From positions 1 to 64,000 of the forward strand of contig JANRJW010000008.1 in assembly GCA_033763775.1 (NCBI GenBank): a DNA stretch of 64,000 bases, given 5' to 3'. The notes under the pieces are model-generated. The model searched no databases. It had not been told where the DNA came from and saw only the letters and a list, made by a program, of their open reading frames with translations. Every line of letters starts with the position of its first letter. The stretch's first letter is position 1. Source of the DNA: JAJTHB01 sp033763775. GTDB lineage: Bacteria > Pseudomonadota > Alphaproteobacteria > Rickettsiales > SXRF01. Shown here in pieces: positions 33,966-41,604 of this stretch. Both the position numbers and the translations under genes were made by a program.

Positions 33966-34033
33966 TGTCATTCCGACCGACCAACGGGAGCAGAGGAATC
34001 TTAAGATCCCTCGGCTTCGCTCGGGATGACATC
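33966..34033. repeat. Palindromic repeat, GTCATCCCGAGCGAAG family (copy 2)
   Basis: The right arm GGCTTCGCTCGGGATGACAT is intact and GAATCTTAAGATCCCTC forms the core; the left arm is degenerate. It separates the DUF2628 gene from hisH. Confidence 0.8.
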
Positions 34034-34042
34034 AAAACAACA

Positions 34043-34441
34043 CTAAACATTGACTGCAGAACCAAGCAAACGCTCGAAATAGCGCTGCTCGGCGCGAAGC
34101 AGGCTATCACCCGCTGTAATATCCGCCATGATGTAGCCGCGCTTTGCAAGCCTCGCGCGCAGCCAGTCATTGGCATGAAAGCCGATGAGCAAATTGCAGC
34201 CCAGCTGCAGGATGGAAATGCCCTCCATGCCAAACCACTGCCCCTTGGCCATCGCCATCAGCGCGACATTAACAAGGAAAATGCCCAGCGCCGGCAGCCA
34301 CAAGCGATGATACAGCGCCCAGAACATGGTGAAAATAAACGCATAGAGATTAAACCCTTCGCGCACAAAGACCGGCCGCTCATAGGCGCTTGCCGCACCG
34401 GGTTTCACATGCACGGTGTAAAGTTTCATCCGGCCGAACAT
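34043..34441 (-). CDS. DUF2628-family membrane protein
   Basis: 132 residues. A soluble start (MKLYTVHVKPG) then hydrophobic segments (about 35-70), as in DUF2628. The start follows AGGAGG and overlaps the hisB stop. DUF2628 genes often sit between hisB and hisH in alphaproteobacteria, but their role is unknown. Confidence 0.85.
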   Translation of the reverse strand: MFGRMKLYTVHVKPGAASAYERPVFVREGFNLYAFIFTMFWALYHRLWLPALGIFLVNVALMAMAKGQWFGMEGISILQLGCNLLIGFHANDWLRARLAKRGYIMADITAGDSLLRAEQRYFERLLGSAVNV

Positions 34442-35040
34442 TAAAGTGACCCTCCTAGCGTGCCTTTGGTCGAAGGAATGGCATCGCTCTTTCTCGGGTC
34501 AATCGCGCAGGCGGCGCGTAAAGAGCGGGCGAGCCCTTTGTAGCAGGATTCAACGATATGGTGATTGTTCACGCCATAGAGATTTTCGACATGCAGCGTG
34601 ATGCCGGAGGCAAAGGCAAAGGCCTGAAACCACTCGCGGAACAGCTCGGTGTCCATCTCGCCCAGCTTGGGTTTGGAAAATTCCACCTTCCACACAAAAT
34701 AAGGCCGGCCAGAAATATCCAGCGCCACGCGCGATAGCGTCTCGTCCATCGGGCTATAGGCATGGGCGTAGCGCGTGATGCCCCGGCGCTCGCCGAGGGC
34801 TTTGGCGACCGCTTCGCCAATCGCGATGCCGGTATCTTCGGTGGTGTGGTGCTGGTCGATATGCAGGTCGCCCTTCGCGCTCACCGTAAGGTCGATCAGG
34901 CTGTGGCGCGAGAGCTGCTCAAGCATGTGATCCAGAAACCCGATGCCGGTGGAAACGTTATATTCCCCAGTGCCGTCGAGATTCACCGTGACAGAAATCT
35001 CGGTTTCTTTGGTTTTTCGTTCTACGGTTGCGGTGCGCAT
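34441..35040 (-). CDS. hisB: Imidazoleglycerol-phosphate dehydratase
   Basis: 199 residues from MRTATVERKTKETEISV. The two metal-binding His motifs are seen (HIDQHHTTEDTG and GVNNHHIVESCYKG), and GFLDHMLEQLSRH too. It dehydrates IGP to imidazole acetol phosphate. A longer ATG frame reads through the upstream palindromic repeat and is rejected. It is the first gene of this his operon; hisG, hisD, hisC and hisI are not in the window. Confidence 0.95.
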   Translation of the reverse strand: MRTATVERKTKETEISVTVNLDGTGEYNVSTGIGFLDHMLEQLSRHSLIDLTVSAKGDLHIDQHHTTEDTGIAIGEAVAKALGERRGITRYAHAYSPMDETLSRVALDISGRPYFVWKVEFSKPKLGEMDTELFREWFQAFAFASGITLHVENLYGVNNHHIVESCYKGLARSLRAACAIDPRKSDAIPSTKGTLGGSL

Positions 35041-35060
35041 TGGTTGTCTTTCAAGTGATA

Positions 35061-35166
35061 TTCCTCCCCCGCTTGCGGGGGAGGCTAGGTGGGGGTGATA
35101 TGGCTCACTTAATCTCATTCCAAATGAGGTCACCCCCCTCTAACTCCCCCCGCAAGCGGGGGGAGA
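35061..35166. repeat. GC-rich palindromic repeat (CCCCCGCTTGCGGGGG family), copy 2
   Basis: Arms CCTCCCCCGCTTGCGGGGGA and CCCCCCGCAAGCGGGGGGAG flank AGGTGGGGGTGATATGGCTC and its near complement. It lies just upstream of hisB. Confidence 0.85.
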
Positions 35167-35270
35167 GCATTAGTTGGCTGTTTTTAGCAGAAATCCTACC
35201 AAAAACAAGCCCATAATCCCTTATTTTCTAGGCGCAAATCCGCCGTCACCAAATCTTCACAAAACCCACC

Positions 35271-35299
35271 TTGCTTACCCCCCCCCCATTTGTTAAGAT
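35271..35299 (+). promoter_or_regulatory. Promoter with a ten-C tract in its spacer
   Basis: TTGCTT (35271-35276) and TAAGAT (35294-35299) are 17 bp apart, and ten consecutive C (35278-35287) fill most of the spacer. A gain or loss of C would move the boxes out of register, a classic design for phase variation. Confidence 0.65.
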
Positions 35300-35335
35300 G
35301 CGTTAGTTTTTTCATTTTGTTGTCTGGGATGTATT

Positions 35336-36007
35336 ATGAGCAAAACTCAAAAGCCGCGTATAGTATTGAGTCTGAAAGATGAAACCAGAGATTTGCTCAA
35401 TGATATTTTAGATTATGTCCCTGTGGTTACTGTTGAATCTAAACTCGACGAACATTGCAAGCAATTACGCGACAAGGGATGTGACGAAGCGTATATTGAA
35501 AAATCCAAATCCCGTATGCTAAAGATTTACCATTCAAAAGGTTTTCAATTTACGGAGGATCACGCTAGAGATTTGCTTGTTTCACTGGCTGGGGAAAAGC
35601 AGCATCAAGGACACAAAAAGTTTTCTGAACCAGCCGGTTATCCTACGGTTTTCGATGCGGCATGGGGGAAAAACTTTGTACTTACTACGCTGCAGCAAAT
35701 CATCCGCTTTGAAGAAGGTCAAAGGTTTGATAGATTGCGCCACAGCAAGAAACAACCTCCTGTAGTTGAGCATAGACAAAATATTAATCCATACTTGGAT
35801 AAAGCTGCGGAAAATCTGATGTTAGAGGCTTCTGATGAACGCAGAGCACAATTAAAGGAAGCCGCTGAACTCGCTATGATCGACATAGAAAAAACTTTTG
35901 AAGAAATCTATCAACAGTCAAAACAAGATAAATCAGAAACAACACCATCAGGAAGCAATTGGGCCAACAAAACTGGTAACAAACCAGCTTCACGCGGAAT
36001 AGGCTAA
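35336..36007 (+). CDS. Unknown protein behind a poly-C promoter
   Basis: 223 residues, no signal peptide or membrane segment, helical and charged. The N-terminus (MSKTQKPRIVLSLKDETRDLL) could be a short beta strand plus helix; the middle is QRFDRLRHSKKQPPVVEHRQ, and the C-terminus a disordered Ser/Asn/Thr tail. I do not recognise the family. Base composition is visibly more AT-rich than its neighbours, hinting at acquired DNA. GGGATG lies upstream of the ATG as a weak ribosome site. Confidence 0.7.
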   Translation: MSKTQKPRIVLSLKDETRDLLNDILDYVPVVTVESKLDEHCKQLRDKGCDEAYIEKSKSRMLKIYHSKGFQFTEDHARDLLVSLAGEKQHQGHKKFSEPAGYPTVFDAAWGKNFVLTTLQQIIRFEEGQRFDRLRHSKKQPPVVEHRQNINPYLDKAAENLMLEASDERRAQLKEAAELAMIDIEKTFEEIYQQSKQDKSETTPSGSNWANKTGNKPASRGIG

Positions 36008-36051
36008 CCTCCTTCAGCCCCACCGCCGCTGGTCATACTTGCCACAAAAAA

Positions 36052-36078
36052 CATAGCCCCGCCGTAAAGGGCGGGGCC
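36052..36078. terminator. GC-rich hairpin after the unknown gene
   Basis: GCCCCGCC and GGCGGGGC form an 8-bp stem around GTAAAG between two convergent genes. No T run follows, so termination is only likely. Confidence 0.5.
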
Positions 36079-36121
36079 GCAAGTCCGTTTCCGGATGACG
36101 CAAACATCATATCATAACGGC

Positions 36122-36508
36122 TTAGACAAAGTCAAGATAAGCCCTAACCGATTGGCAAACCAGATTGAAATCATCAGCAGAAATCGATGGGGTTAAAAAA
36201 GCCTCCCCTACCCTGATGCGATCCAGCCTCTTGAGTGCGACGGTGTAGATCATATCCGCCTTAACCCAGCTATCATCCTGCTGACTCAGAAACCGATATT
36301 TGGCTGCCGGAATCCTTGAGTGAAAATCCTCAATATATTCCGGCACGCGAGTGCTGATCGGAACCACGGTACAAATGCCGCGCTTGTTTTGCTGATAAGG
36401 TGAGATCACAATCACACGCCGCTTCTTCACCATTTCCGGCGGTATGAAGCCTGTATTGAAATCGCAAATCAGTACCATGCCCGGCTTAGGGTGAAAGGTT
36501 ATCGCCAT
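36122..36508 (-). CDS. PemK/MazF-family protein without a visible antitoxin
   Basis: 128 residues. The fold signature is clear: GMVLICDFNTGFIPPEMVKK, KRRVIVISPYQQNK, CTVVPISTRVP and WVKADMIYTVALKRLDRI. MazF/PemK toxins are sequence-specific mRNA endoribonucleases. No small antitoxin gene lies next to it: lptG is 15 nt upstream on the same strand and an unknown gene converges from the other side. It may be a domesticated solitary member or be neutralised by a distant antitoxin. Confidence 0.82.
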   Translation of the reverse strand: MAITFHPKPGMVLICDFNTGFIPPEMVKKRRVIVISPYQQNKRGICTVVPISTRVPEYIEDFHSRIPAAKYRFLSQQDDSWVKADMIYTVALKRLDRIRVGEAFLTPSISADDFNLVCQSVRAYLDFV

Positions 36509-36523
36509 AACTCAACTCTCGCG

Positions 36524-37621
36524 TTAACCATCTTCAACCTGCAGCAGCAGTGCGGTGCCAATCATCGCCACCACCAGCGCCGGTGTCCATGCCGCAAGTG
36601 CCACTGGAAGCGTGCCGGCAGCGCCGAGTGCGTGAATGAGGTCGGTGAAGAAATGCATCAGAAAGCCGGTTAAAACCCCTGCCACCACCAAAATGCCAAC
36701 CTTGCCGCGGCGCGGCAGGCGCAGCGAAAAAATCGCAGCAATCAGCACCGTGGCGGCCAGCAAAAACGGGCTGGCCAGCAGGCTCTGCCAGTGAAGCTGA
36801 TGCTTAAGGGCTGAAAAACCTGCATTTTCAAGCATCACCATAAAGGACGGCAGCGCCCAGAACGACATGGTTTCCGGCGAGGCGAAGCTGTCCTGAATGT
36901 AGCTGAGTGTGAGGGTGGTCGGAATTTCAAACCGGGCAATTGGCTGCGGCGGCCTGCCGGGAATAGAGCGAGTGACATCGATCAGTACTAATCTACCGGT
37001 CTCGAGCACGGCCTGCTTGGCATCGAGACGCTCCTTGAAGGTTTTGTCCTTGCCAAAGCTGAAGATCACCACATTCGCAAACGACATATCGCTCTGGGAA
37101 ATACGCAGGGCATGAATAATATGTTCATCGCCATCCCCCTCAATCTGCCTGAGCCACAGCCCGGAAGCAGAGACAGCAAGCAAGCTGGGCTGGCCAGTCA
37201 AATAGCGGCCTTCCACCTGCTCAAAACGCAGCAGCAACGCAGAGGCCAGCGGGTTAAAGACCGTGGTCATGAAAGCGCCAAGCGCCAGCACCACCACCAT
37301 TGCCGGATAAAGAAACTGCCAGACAGACACGCCCGCCGCACGCACCACCACCAGCTCCTGCGTGCGCGTCAGGCGGGTGAGCGAGAGCATGCTACCGATA
37401 AGCACCGCATATGGCAGCAGCTTTTCCGCCATGCTGGGCAGCTTCAGCGCGGACATCTGCAGAATCACAATAAATGGGACATTGTCGCGGCCGGAGGCGC
37501 GGCGCAGCAGCTCCACCACATCGACCAGCATGCTGATCGCAAGCAGGCCAAACAGCGCCAGCATGATGCTCTGCAGAAAATGCTTGCCAATATAGGCGGA
37601 AAGCGTCCAGGGCAGTCTCAT
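36524..37621 (-). CDS. lptG: LPS export permease LptG
   Basis: 365 residues, YjgP/YjgQ family: membrane segments at both ends (HFLQSIMLALFGLLAISMLV near the start, LVVAGVLTGFLMHFF near the end) around a periplasmic domain. With LptF and LptB it extracts LPS from the inner membrane. The start overlaps the lptF stop (ATGA). Confidence 0.94.
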   Translation of the reverse strand: MRLPWTLSAYIGKHFLQSIMLALFGLLAISMLVDVVELLRRASGRDNVPFIVILQMSALKLPSMAEKLLPYAVLIGSMLSLTRLTRTQELVVVRAAGVSVWQFLYPAMVVVLALGAFMTTVFNPLASALLLRFEQVEGRYLTGQPSLLAVSASGLWLRQIEGDGDEHIIHALRISQSDMSFANVVIFSFGKDKTFKERLDAKQAVLETGRLVLIDVTRSIPGRPPQPIARFEIPTTLTLSYIQDSFASPETMSFWALPSFMVMLENAGFSALKHQLHWQSLLASPFLLAATVLIAAIFSLRLPRRGKVGILVVAGVLTGFLMHFFTDLIHALGAAGTLPVALAAWTPALVVAMIGTALLLQVEDG

Positions 37622-38712
37622 GCCGCCCTCCGATCCGGCCAGAGACGCCGGCCACTGAGGCTGGCCATCGCTGCCGCCAGCGGCAAGGCAAAGGCGAGAT
37701 AATACACCACAATCATCGAGGCATGGTTAGCAATCACGCCGCGCAGCCCCACCTGCGCAAACAGCCACACCACCGCCACCGCTACCGCCACCGCCAGTGG
37801 CCGCCAATGGCCGCGACGGTTAAACTCGCTGGCAAGCATGACAGCCAGCGCGGCCAGCGCAACACCGAGGCTGAGCGCCGGCCATAAAATGCGCTGGTGG
37901 CCTTCGGCGCGGCGCTTCATCTGCTCCTGCGGCGAGGCTGTGTCATCGACAGCAAACAGCTCATGCACAAACATTTCCTGCGGGTCGCGGTAGCGCTGGC
38001 CGCTTTGCTGCGTGTACAGGCTGATATCAAGGGTGTAATTGTCAAAATTCAGAAATGAGAGCCGGCCATTTTCGACTTCCTGACGGTTGCCTTTCAGCAT
38101 GATAAAGCGCGGCCCCTGCGGGGTTTGCACCAGCTTGCCTTCTTGCGCCATCATGGTGATGTTTTTGTCCGGCGTGCGGTTATCATGCACCAGAATGCCA
38201 TAGAGAATGTTATTATCATCACGCTCGCGGATAAACACGGTCAGACCCGCTACCGGGCTGGAAAACACCCCCTCCTGCAGCAGGATCGAGGCGTAATTAT
38301 TGCGAAGGAAAAACTGCATTTCCTTGAATTCCCGGTAAGTGACTGGCTGCAGGTAAAACGCAATCACGTAGCCCAGCAAGGTTGTTATCCCCGCCACCAT
38401 CAGCACCGGCTTTGCCAGCGCCCACTTGGAAAGGCCAGCCGCCTGCAGTACCACCAGCTCACTGTCGATTTTCAGTTTGTTATACACAAACAACACCGAG
38501 CAGAGCATGGCCGGCGGCAGAATCATCAGCAGCAGCGACGGCACGAGCAGCAGCGTCAGGGTGACAAAAATAAGAATCGACACACCCTGACTGACAATCA
38601 CATCAATAAAGCGCAGCGCTTGCGTCAGCCAGACGATGCTGGTAAGGCTGATGGTAATCAGCAACATAGAGTGCGCCAGCATGCGCATGATATAGATGTT
38701 GTAACGTTCCAT
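37618..38712 (-). CDS. lptF: LPS export permease LptF
   Basis: 364 residues. Starts RYNIYIMRMLAHSMLLITIS, with TWL-like first loop (IVWLTQALRFIDVIVSQGVS) typical of LptF, a central periplasmic jellyroll, then three C-terminal membrane segments. It is divergent from pepA, as in E. coli. AAGGAT precedes the ATG. Confidence 0.94.
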   Translation of the reverse strand: MERYNIYIMRMLAHSMLLITISLTSIVWLTQALRFIDVIVSQGVSILIFVTLTLLLVPSLLLMILPPAMLCSVLFVYNKLKIDSELVVLQAAGLSKWALAKPVLMVAGITTLLGYVIAFYLQPVTYREFKEMQFFLRNNYASILLQEGVFSSPVAGLTVFIRERDDNNILYGILVHDNRTPDKNITMMAQEGKLVQTPQGPRFIMLKGNRQEVENGRLSFLNFDNYTLDISLYTQQSGQRYRDPQEMFVHELFAVDDTASPQEQMKRRAEGHQRILWPALSLGVALAALAVMLASEFNRRGHWRPLAVAVAVAVVWLFAQVGLRGVIANHASMIVVYYLAFALPLAAAMASLSGRRLWPDRRAA

Positions 38713-38754
38713 TCTTCATCCTTAGCCTTATTGAATCTTAAAGGAAAGCCCCCT

Positions 38755-40293
38755 ATGCAGATCAGATTCACCGAACGCTCCAGCGCCCTCGTCGATAAGG
38801 TGATGATTTACCTCATCGCCGATGACCTTAAACTTTCCAGCGAAGCAAAGGCGATTGACCAGAAAGCAAGCGGCCTGATCAGCAAAGCAATCAAAACCAG
38901 CCAGTTTAAAGGCAAGCGCGGCACGCACCTTGCCATCGCGCTGGCGGGCGGCGCACGCGCGGACTATGCCCTGCTCTGCGGTATCGGCAGCCTCAAGGAT
39001 TTGAGCGAACATGCGTGGGAAAAAATCGGTGGCAGCTGCGTGCCGAAGCTCAATTCCTTGCGCGCAAGCTCTGCCACGCTGGTGATAGAAAACGCCAAAA
39101 TAGGCACATTTTCTGCGGCTGATATCGCCGCGCGCATCGCCCATGGCGCGCATCTTCGCAGCTTCACCTTTGATAAATATTTCACCAAAAAAACCGCTGA
39201 TGACAAACCAACCCTGAAGGTTTTTGCCGTAGCGCTGACGGGCAGCAAAGCCGCTGCCAAGCCCTACAGCGAGCTGGAAAAGCTGGCCGAAGGGGTGTTT
39301 TTCACCCGCGAAGTGGTTTCGGAACCTGCCAACATCATCCACCCCGAATCGCTCGCTGAGCGCTGCCTGGAGCTGAAAAAACTCGGCGTGGAGGTCGAAA
39401 TTTTCGGCGAACCAGAAATGCACAAGATGGGCTTTGGTGCGCTGCTTGGCGTGGGCCAGGGCTCGGTGCGCGAATCGCAGATGGTCATCATGCGCTATCA
39501 TGGCCTGCCTACGCCGAAGCGAAGCTCCGGCTTCGCGCAGGCAGGCGCAGGCAGAGGCAAAGCCGCCCCACTCGCCTTCATTGGCAAGGGCGTGACGTTT
39601 GACACGGGCGGCATCTCCATCAAGCCGGCAGGCGGCATGGAAGAAATGAAATGGGACATGGGCGGCGCCGGCACCGTCATCGGCCTGATGAAGGCGCTGG
39701 CTGGCCGCAAAGCCAAGGTGAATGTGGTCGGCGCGGTGGGGCTGGTGGAAAACATGCCCGACGGCAACGCCCAGCGCCCGGGCGATGTGGTAACCAGCTA
39801 TTCCGGCCAGACAATCGAAGTCCTCAACACCGATGCAGAAGGCCGCCTCGTGCTCGCGGATGTACTGTGGTATGTGCAGAAACACTTCAAGCCCAGCGCC
39901 ATGATTGATCTTGCGACCTTAACCGGCGCGATCATTGTCGCGCTTGGCACGTCGCGCGCAGGCCTCTTTTCCAACAACGACAAGCTTGCTGAACAACTCT
40001 TTAAAGCAGGTGAAAAAACCGGTGAGGAAGTCTGGCGTCTGCCGCTTGGCAAAGTCTATGATGAGCAGATTAACTCTGATATCGCCGACATGCAGAATAT
40101 CGGCCGCGACCGCGAGGCCGGCTCCATCACCGCCGCGCAGTTTCTGCAGCGTTTTGTGAATGATGTGCCGTGGGCGCATCTGGATATCGCCGGCACCGCC
40201 TGGAGCAAAAAAGCCAGCGAGATCTATGACAAAGGCGCAACCGCCTACGGCGTGCGCCTCTTGAATGAGTGGGTGAAAGAGAATTATGAATAG
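38755..40293 (+). CDS. pepA: Leucyl aminopeptidase (with repeat insert)
   Basis: 512 residues from MQIRFTERSS, preceded by AAGGAAAG; the longer frame covers the lptF region and is rejected. Two-metal M17 site: GKGVTFDTGGISIKPAGGME and NTDAEGRLVLADVL (the family signature). Just before the active-site strand, about 18 residues (PTPKRSSGFAQAGAGRGKAA) are encoded by a palindromic repeat with arms GCCTGCCT/AGGCAGGC. The catalytic residues are intact. Confidence 0.95.
   Translation: MQIRFTERSSALVDKVMIYLIADDLKLSSEAKAIDQKASGLISKAIKTSQFKGKRGTHLAIALAGGARADYALLCGIGSLKDLSEHAWEKIGGSCVPKLNSLRASSATLVIENAKIGTFSAADIAARIAHGAHLRSFTFDKYFTKKTADDKPTLKVFAVALTGSKAAAKPYSELEKLAEGVFFTREVVSEPANIIHPESLAERCLELKKLGVEVEIFGEPEMHKMGFGALLGVGQGSVRESQMVIMRYHGLPTPKRSSGFAQAGAGRGKAAPLAFIGKGVTFDTGGISIKPAGGMEEMKWDMGGAGTVIGLMKALAGRKAKVNVVGAVGLVENMPDGNAQRPGDVVTSYSGQTIEVLNTDAEGRLVLADVLWYVQKHFKPSAMIDLATLTGAIIVALGTSRAGLFSNNDKLAEQLFKAGEKTGEEVWRLPLGKVYDEQINSDIADMQNIGRDREAGSITAAQFLQRFVNDVPWAHLDIAGTAWSKKASEIYDKGATAYGVRLLNEWVKENYE
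39503..39546. repeat. Palindromic repeat inside pepA
   Basis: GCCTGCCT...AGGCAGGC arms with an inner CGAAGC...GCTTCG pair, translated in frame as a loop ahead of the metal-binding region. Confidence 0.7.
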
Positions 40294-40300
40294 TAAGCGC

Positions 40301-40417
40301 TGTCATCCCGTGACGTTTGTCAGTAGACAAACGTGCACGGGATCCAGAAAAGAAACATGTCAGCAGACATGTTTCGTCAATATAAAAACGTGGATCCCGG
40401 CCCTCGCCGGGATGACA
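40301..40417. repeat. Composite nested-hairpin repeat (copy 3)
   Basis: Arms GTCATCCCGT..CGGGATGACA with inner hairpins ACGTTTGTC-AGTA-GACAAACGT and AAACATGTC-AGCA-GACATGTTT. It ends 2 nt before the holC start codon, so any ribosome site for holC must lie in the repeat. Confidence 0.85.
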
Positions 40418-40419
40418 AC

Positions 40420-40869
40420 ATGACCCAGATCTCCTTCTACCATCTGACCGCTACTGCACTCGATCAGGCGCTGCCCAAGCTGCTCGAAAAAGCCTATGGC
40501 AGCGGGCTGCGCGCGCATGTGTGGTGTGAGTCTGAAGCGCGAATGGAGCAGCTGAATACGCTGCTATGGACGTATGATCCGGCAAGTTTTCTGCCTCATG
40601 GTAGTGAAAAAGAGCCGCATCCGGAGCTTCAGCCAGTGCTGCTTGGCACTGAGGAAAACGCTGCCAATCAGGCACCGGCACTATTCATCACCCACGGGCA
40701 GACGGTTGTAAATCCTACCTCTTTCGATCGCGTGTTCGATCTGTTTGACGGCAAAGATAGCGCCGCCACCGACGCCGCGCGCGCGCGCTGGAAGCATTAC
40801 AAAGACCAAGGCCTCACCCTTTCCTATTTCAAACAGACACCCGCAGGCGGCTGGGAGAAGGCGGCGTAA
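40420..40869 (+). CDS. holC: DNA polymerase III chi subunit
   Basis: 149 residues from MTQISFYHLTATALDQALPK. Family segments LLEKAYGSGLRAHVWCESEA, LNTLLWTYDPASFLPHG and DRVFDLFDGKDSAATDAARA are typical of HolC. It links the clamp loader to SSB. pepA-holC next to lptFG matches the E. coli order. A longer frame starts within the repeat. Confidence 0.9.
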   Translation: MTQISFYHLTATALDQALPKLLEKAYGSGLRAHVWCESEARMEQLNTLLWTYDPASFLPHGSEKEPHPELQPVLLGTEENAANQAPALFITHGQTVVNPTSFDRVFDLFDGKDSAATDAARARWKHYKDQGLTLSYFKQTPAGGWEKAA

Positions 40870-41603
40870 TGGAACGACAGCTTTACCAGCAGATGGCAGT
40901 GAGCGAAGATACGCATTGGTGGTTTGCGGCACGTCGAAGCATGGTTCGTGCGCTGCTGTGCAAAGCACCGAGAGTTGACCATGCCGAGCTTTTAGATGCA
41001 GGATGCGGTACTGGCGGCAACCTCGCCATGCTCTCAGAATTTGGCAAGGTTTATGGCTTTGAATATGATGACGAGGCGCGTGGACATGCAAAAGCGCGCG
41101 GTATTTGCACTATTGAGGCAGGTAGCCTGCCAAACGGCGTTCCATTTGATGGCATCACATTTGATGGCATTTTACTGACCGATGTGCTCGAGCATATCGA
41201 TGATGATAATACTACGCTTGCCTCCCTGTCTAAGCGCCTTAAACCTGGCGGGTGGCTGATCATCACTGTGCCCGCTTTTTCTTTTTTATGGACACATCAC
41301 GATGTACAAAACCACCATAAGCGGCGCTACCTCAAGGCCGAGCTGGAAAGTAAATTAGCGCAGGCCGGCTTTCACCTTACCTATTCAAGCTACTGCTTCC
41401 TGACTATTTTTCCGCTCGCACTGCTTGCGGCGTGGTGTGAAAAGCTTGGCATCGCTGGTCTCAGGGAAACCGGCCTGAAACAGCCCCACCCGCTGATCAA
41501 CAGCATGCTGCGCCTTGTTGCCTCGCTGGATGTGCTGTTTATTCGCTTAGGAATCACTCTCCCAATCGGTGTTTCCTGCATTGCACTGGCGAGAAAATCC
41601 TGA
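40869..41603 (+). CDS. Class I SAM-dependent methyltransferase
   Basis: 244 residues. Motif I LLDAGCGTGGNLAMLSEFG, a DxLEH-type motif (ILLTDVLEHIDDD) and LKPGGWLIITVPAF. The C-terminal third contains a hydrophobic segment (CFLTIFPLALLAAWC), suggesting membrane association. The start overlaps the holC stop (TAATG). The substrate is unknown, possibly a glycan or quinone-type lipid. Confidence 0.85.
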   Translation: MERQLYQQMAVSEDTHWWFAARRSMVRALLCKAPRVDHAELLDAGCGTGGNLAMLSEFGKVYGFEYDDEARGHAKARGICTIEAGSLPNGVPFDGITFDGILLTDVLEHIDDDNTTLASLSKRLKPGGWLIITVPAFSFLWTHHDVQNHHKRRYLKAELESKLAQAGFHLTYSSYCFLTIFPLALLAAWCEKLGIAGLRETGLKQPHPLINSMLRLVASLDVLFIRLGITLPIGVSCIALARKS

Positions 41604-41604
41604 C

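Noticed and set aside
38728..39885. 385-codon minus-strand frame inside pepA
   Set aside because: The plus frame encodes the full M17 signature; the opposite frame is His/Ala/Gly-rich shadow sequence.
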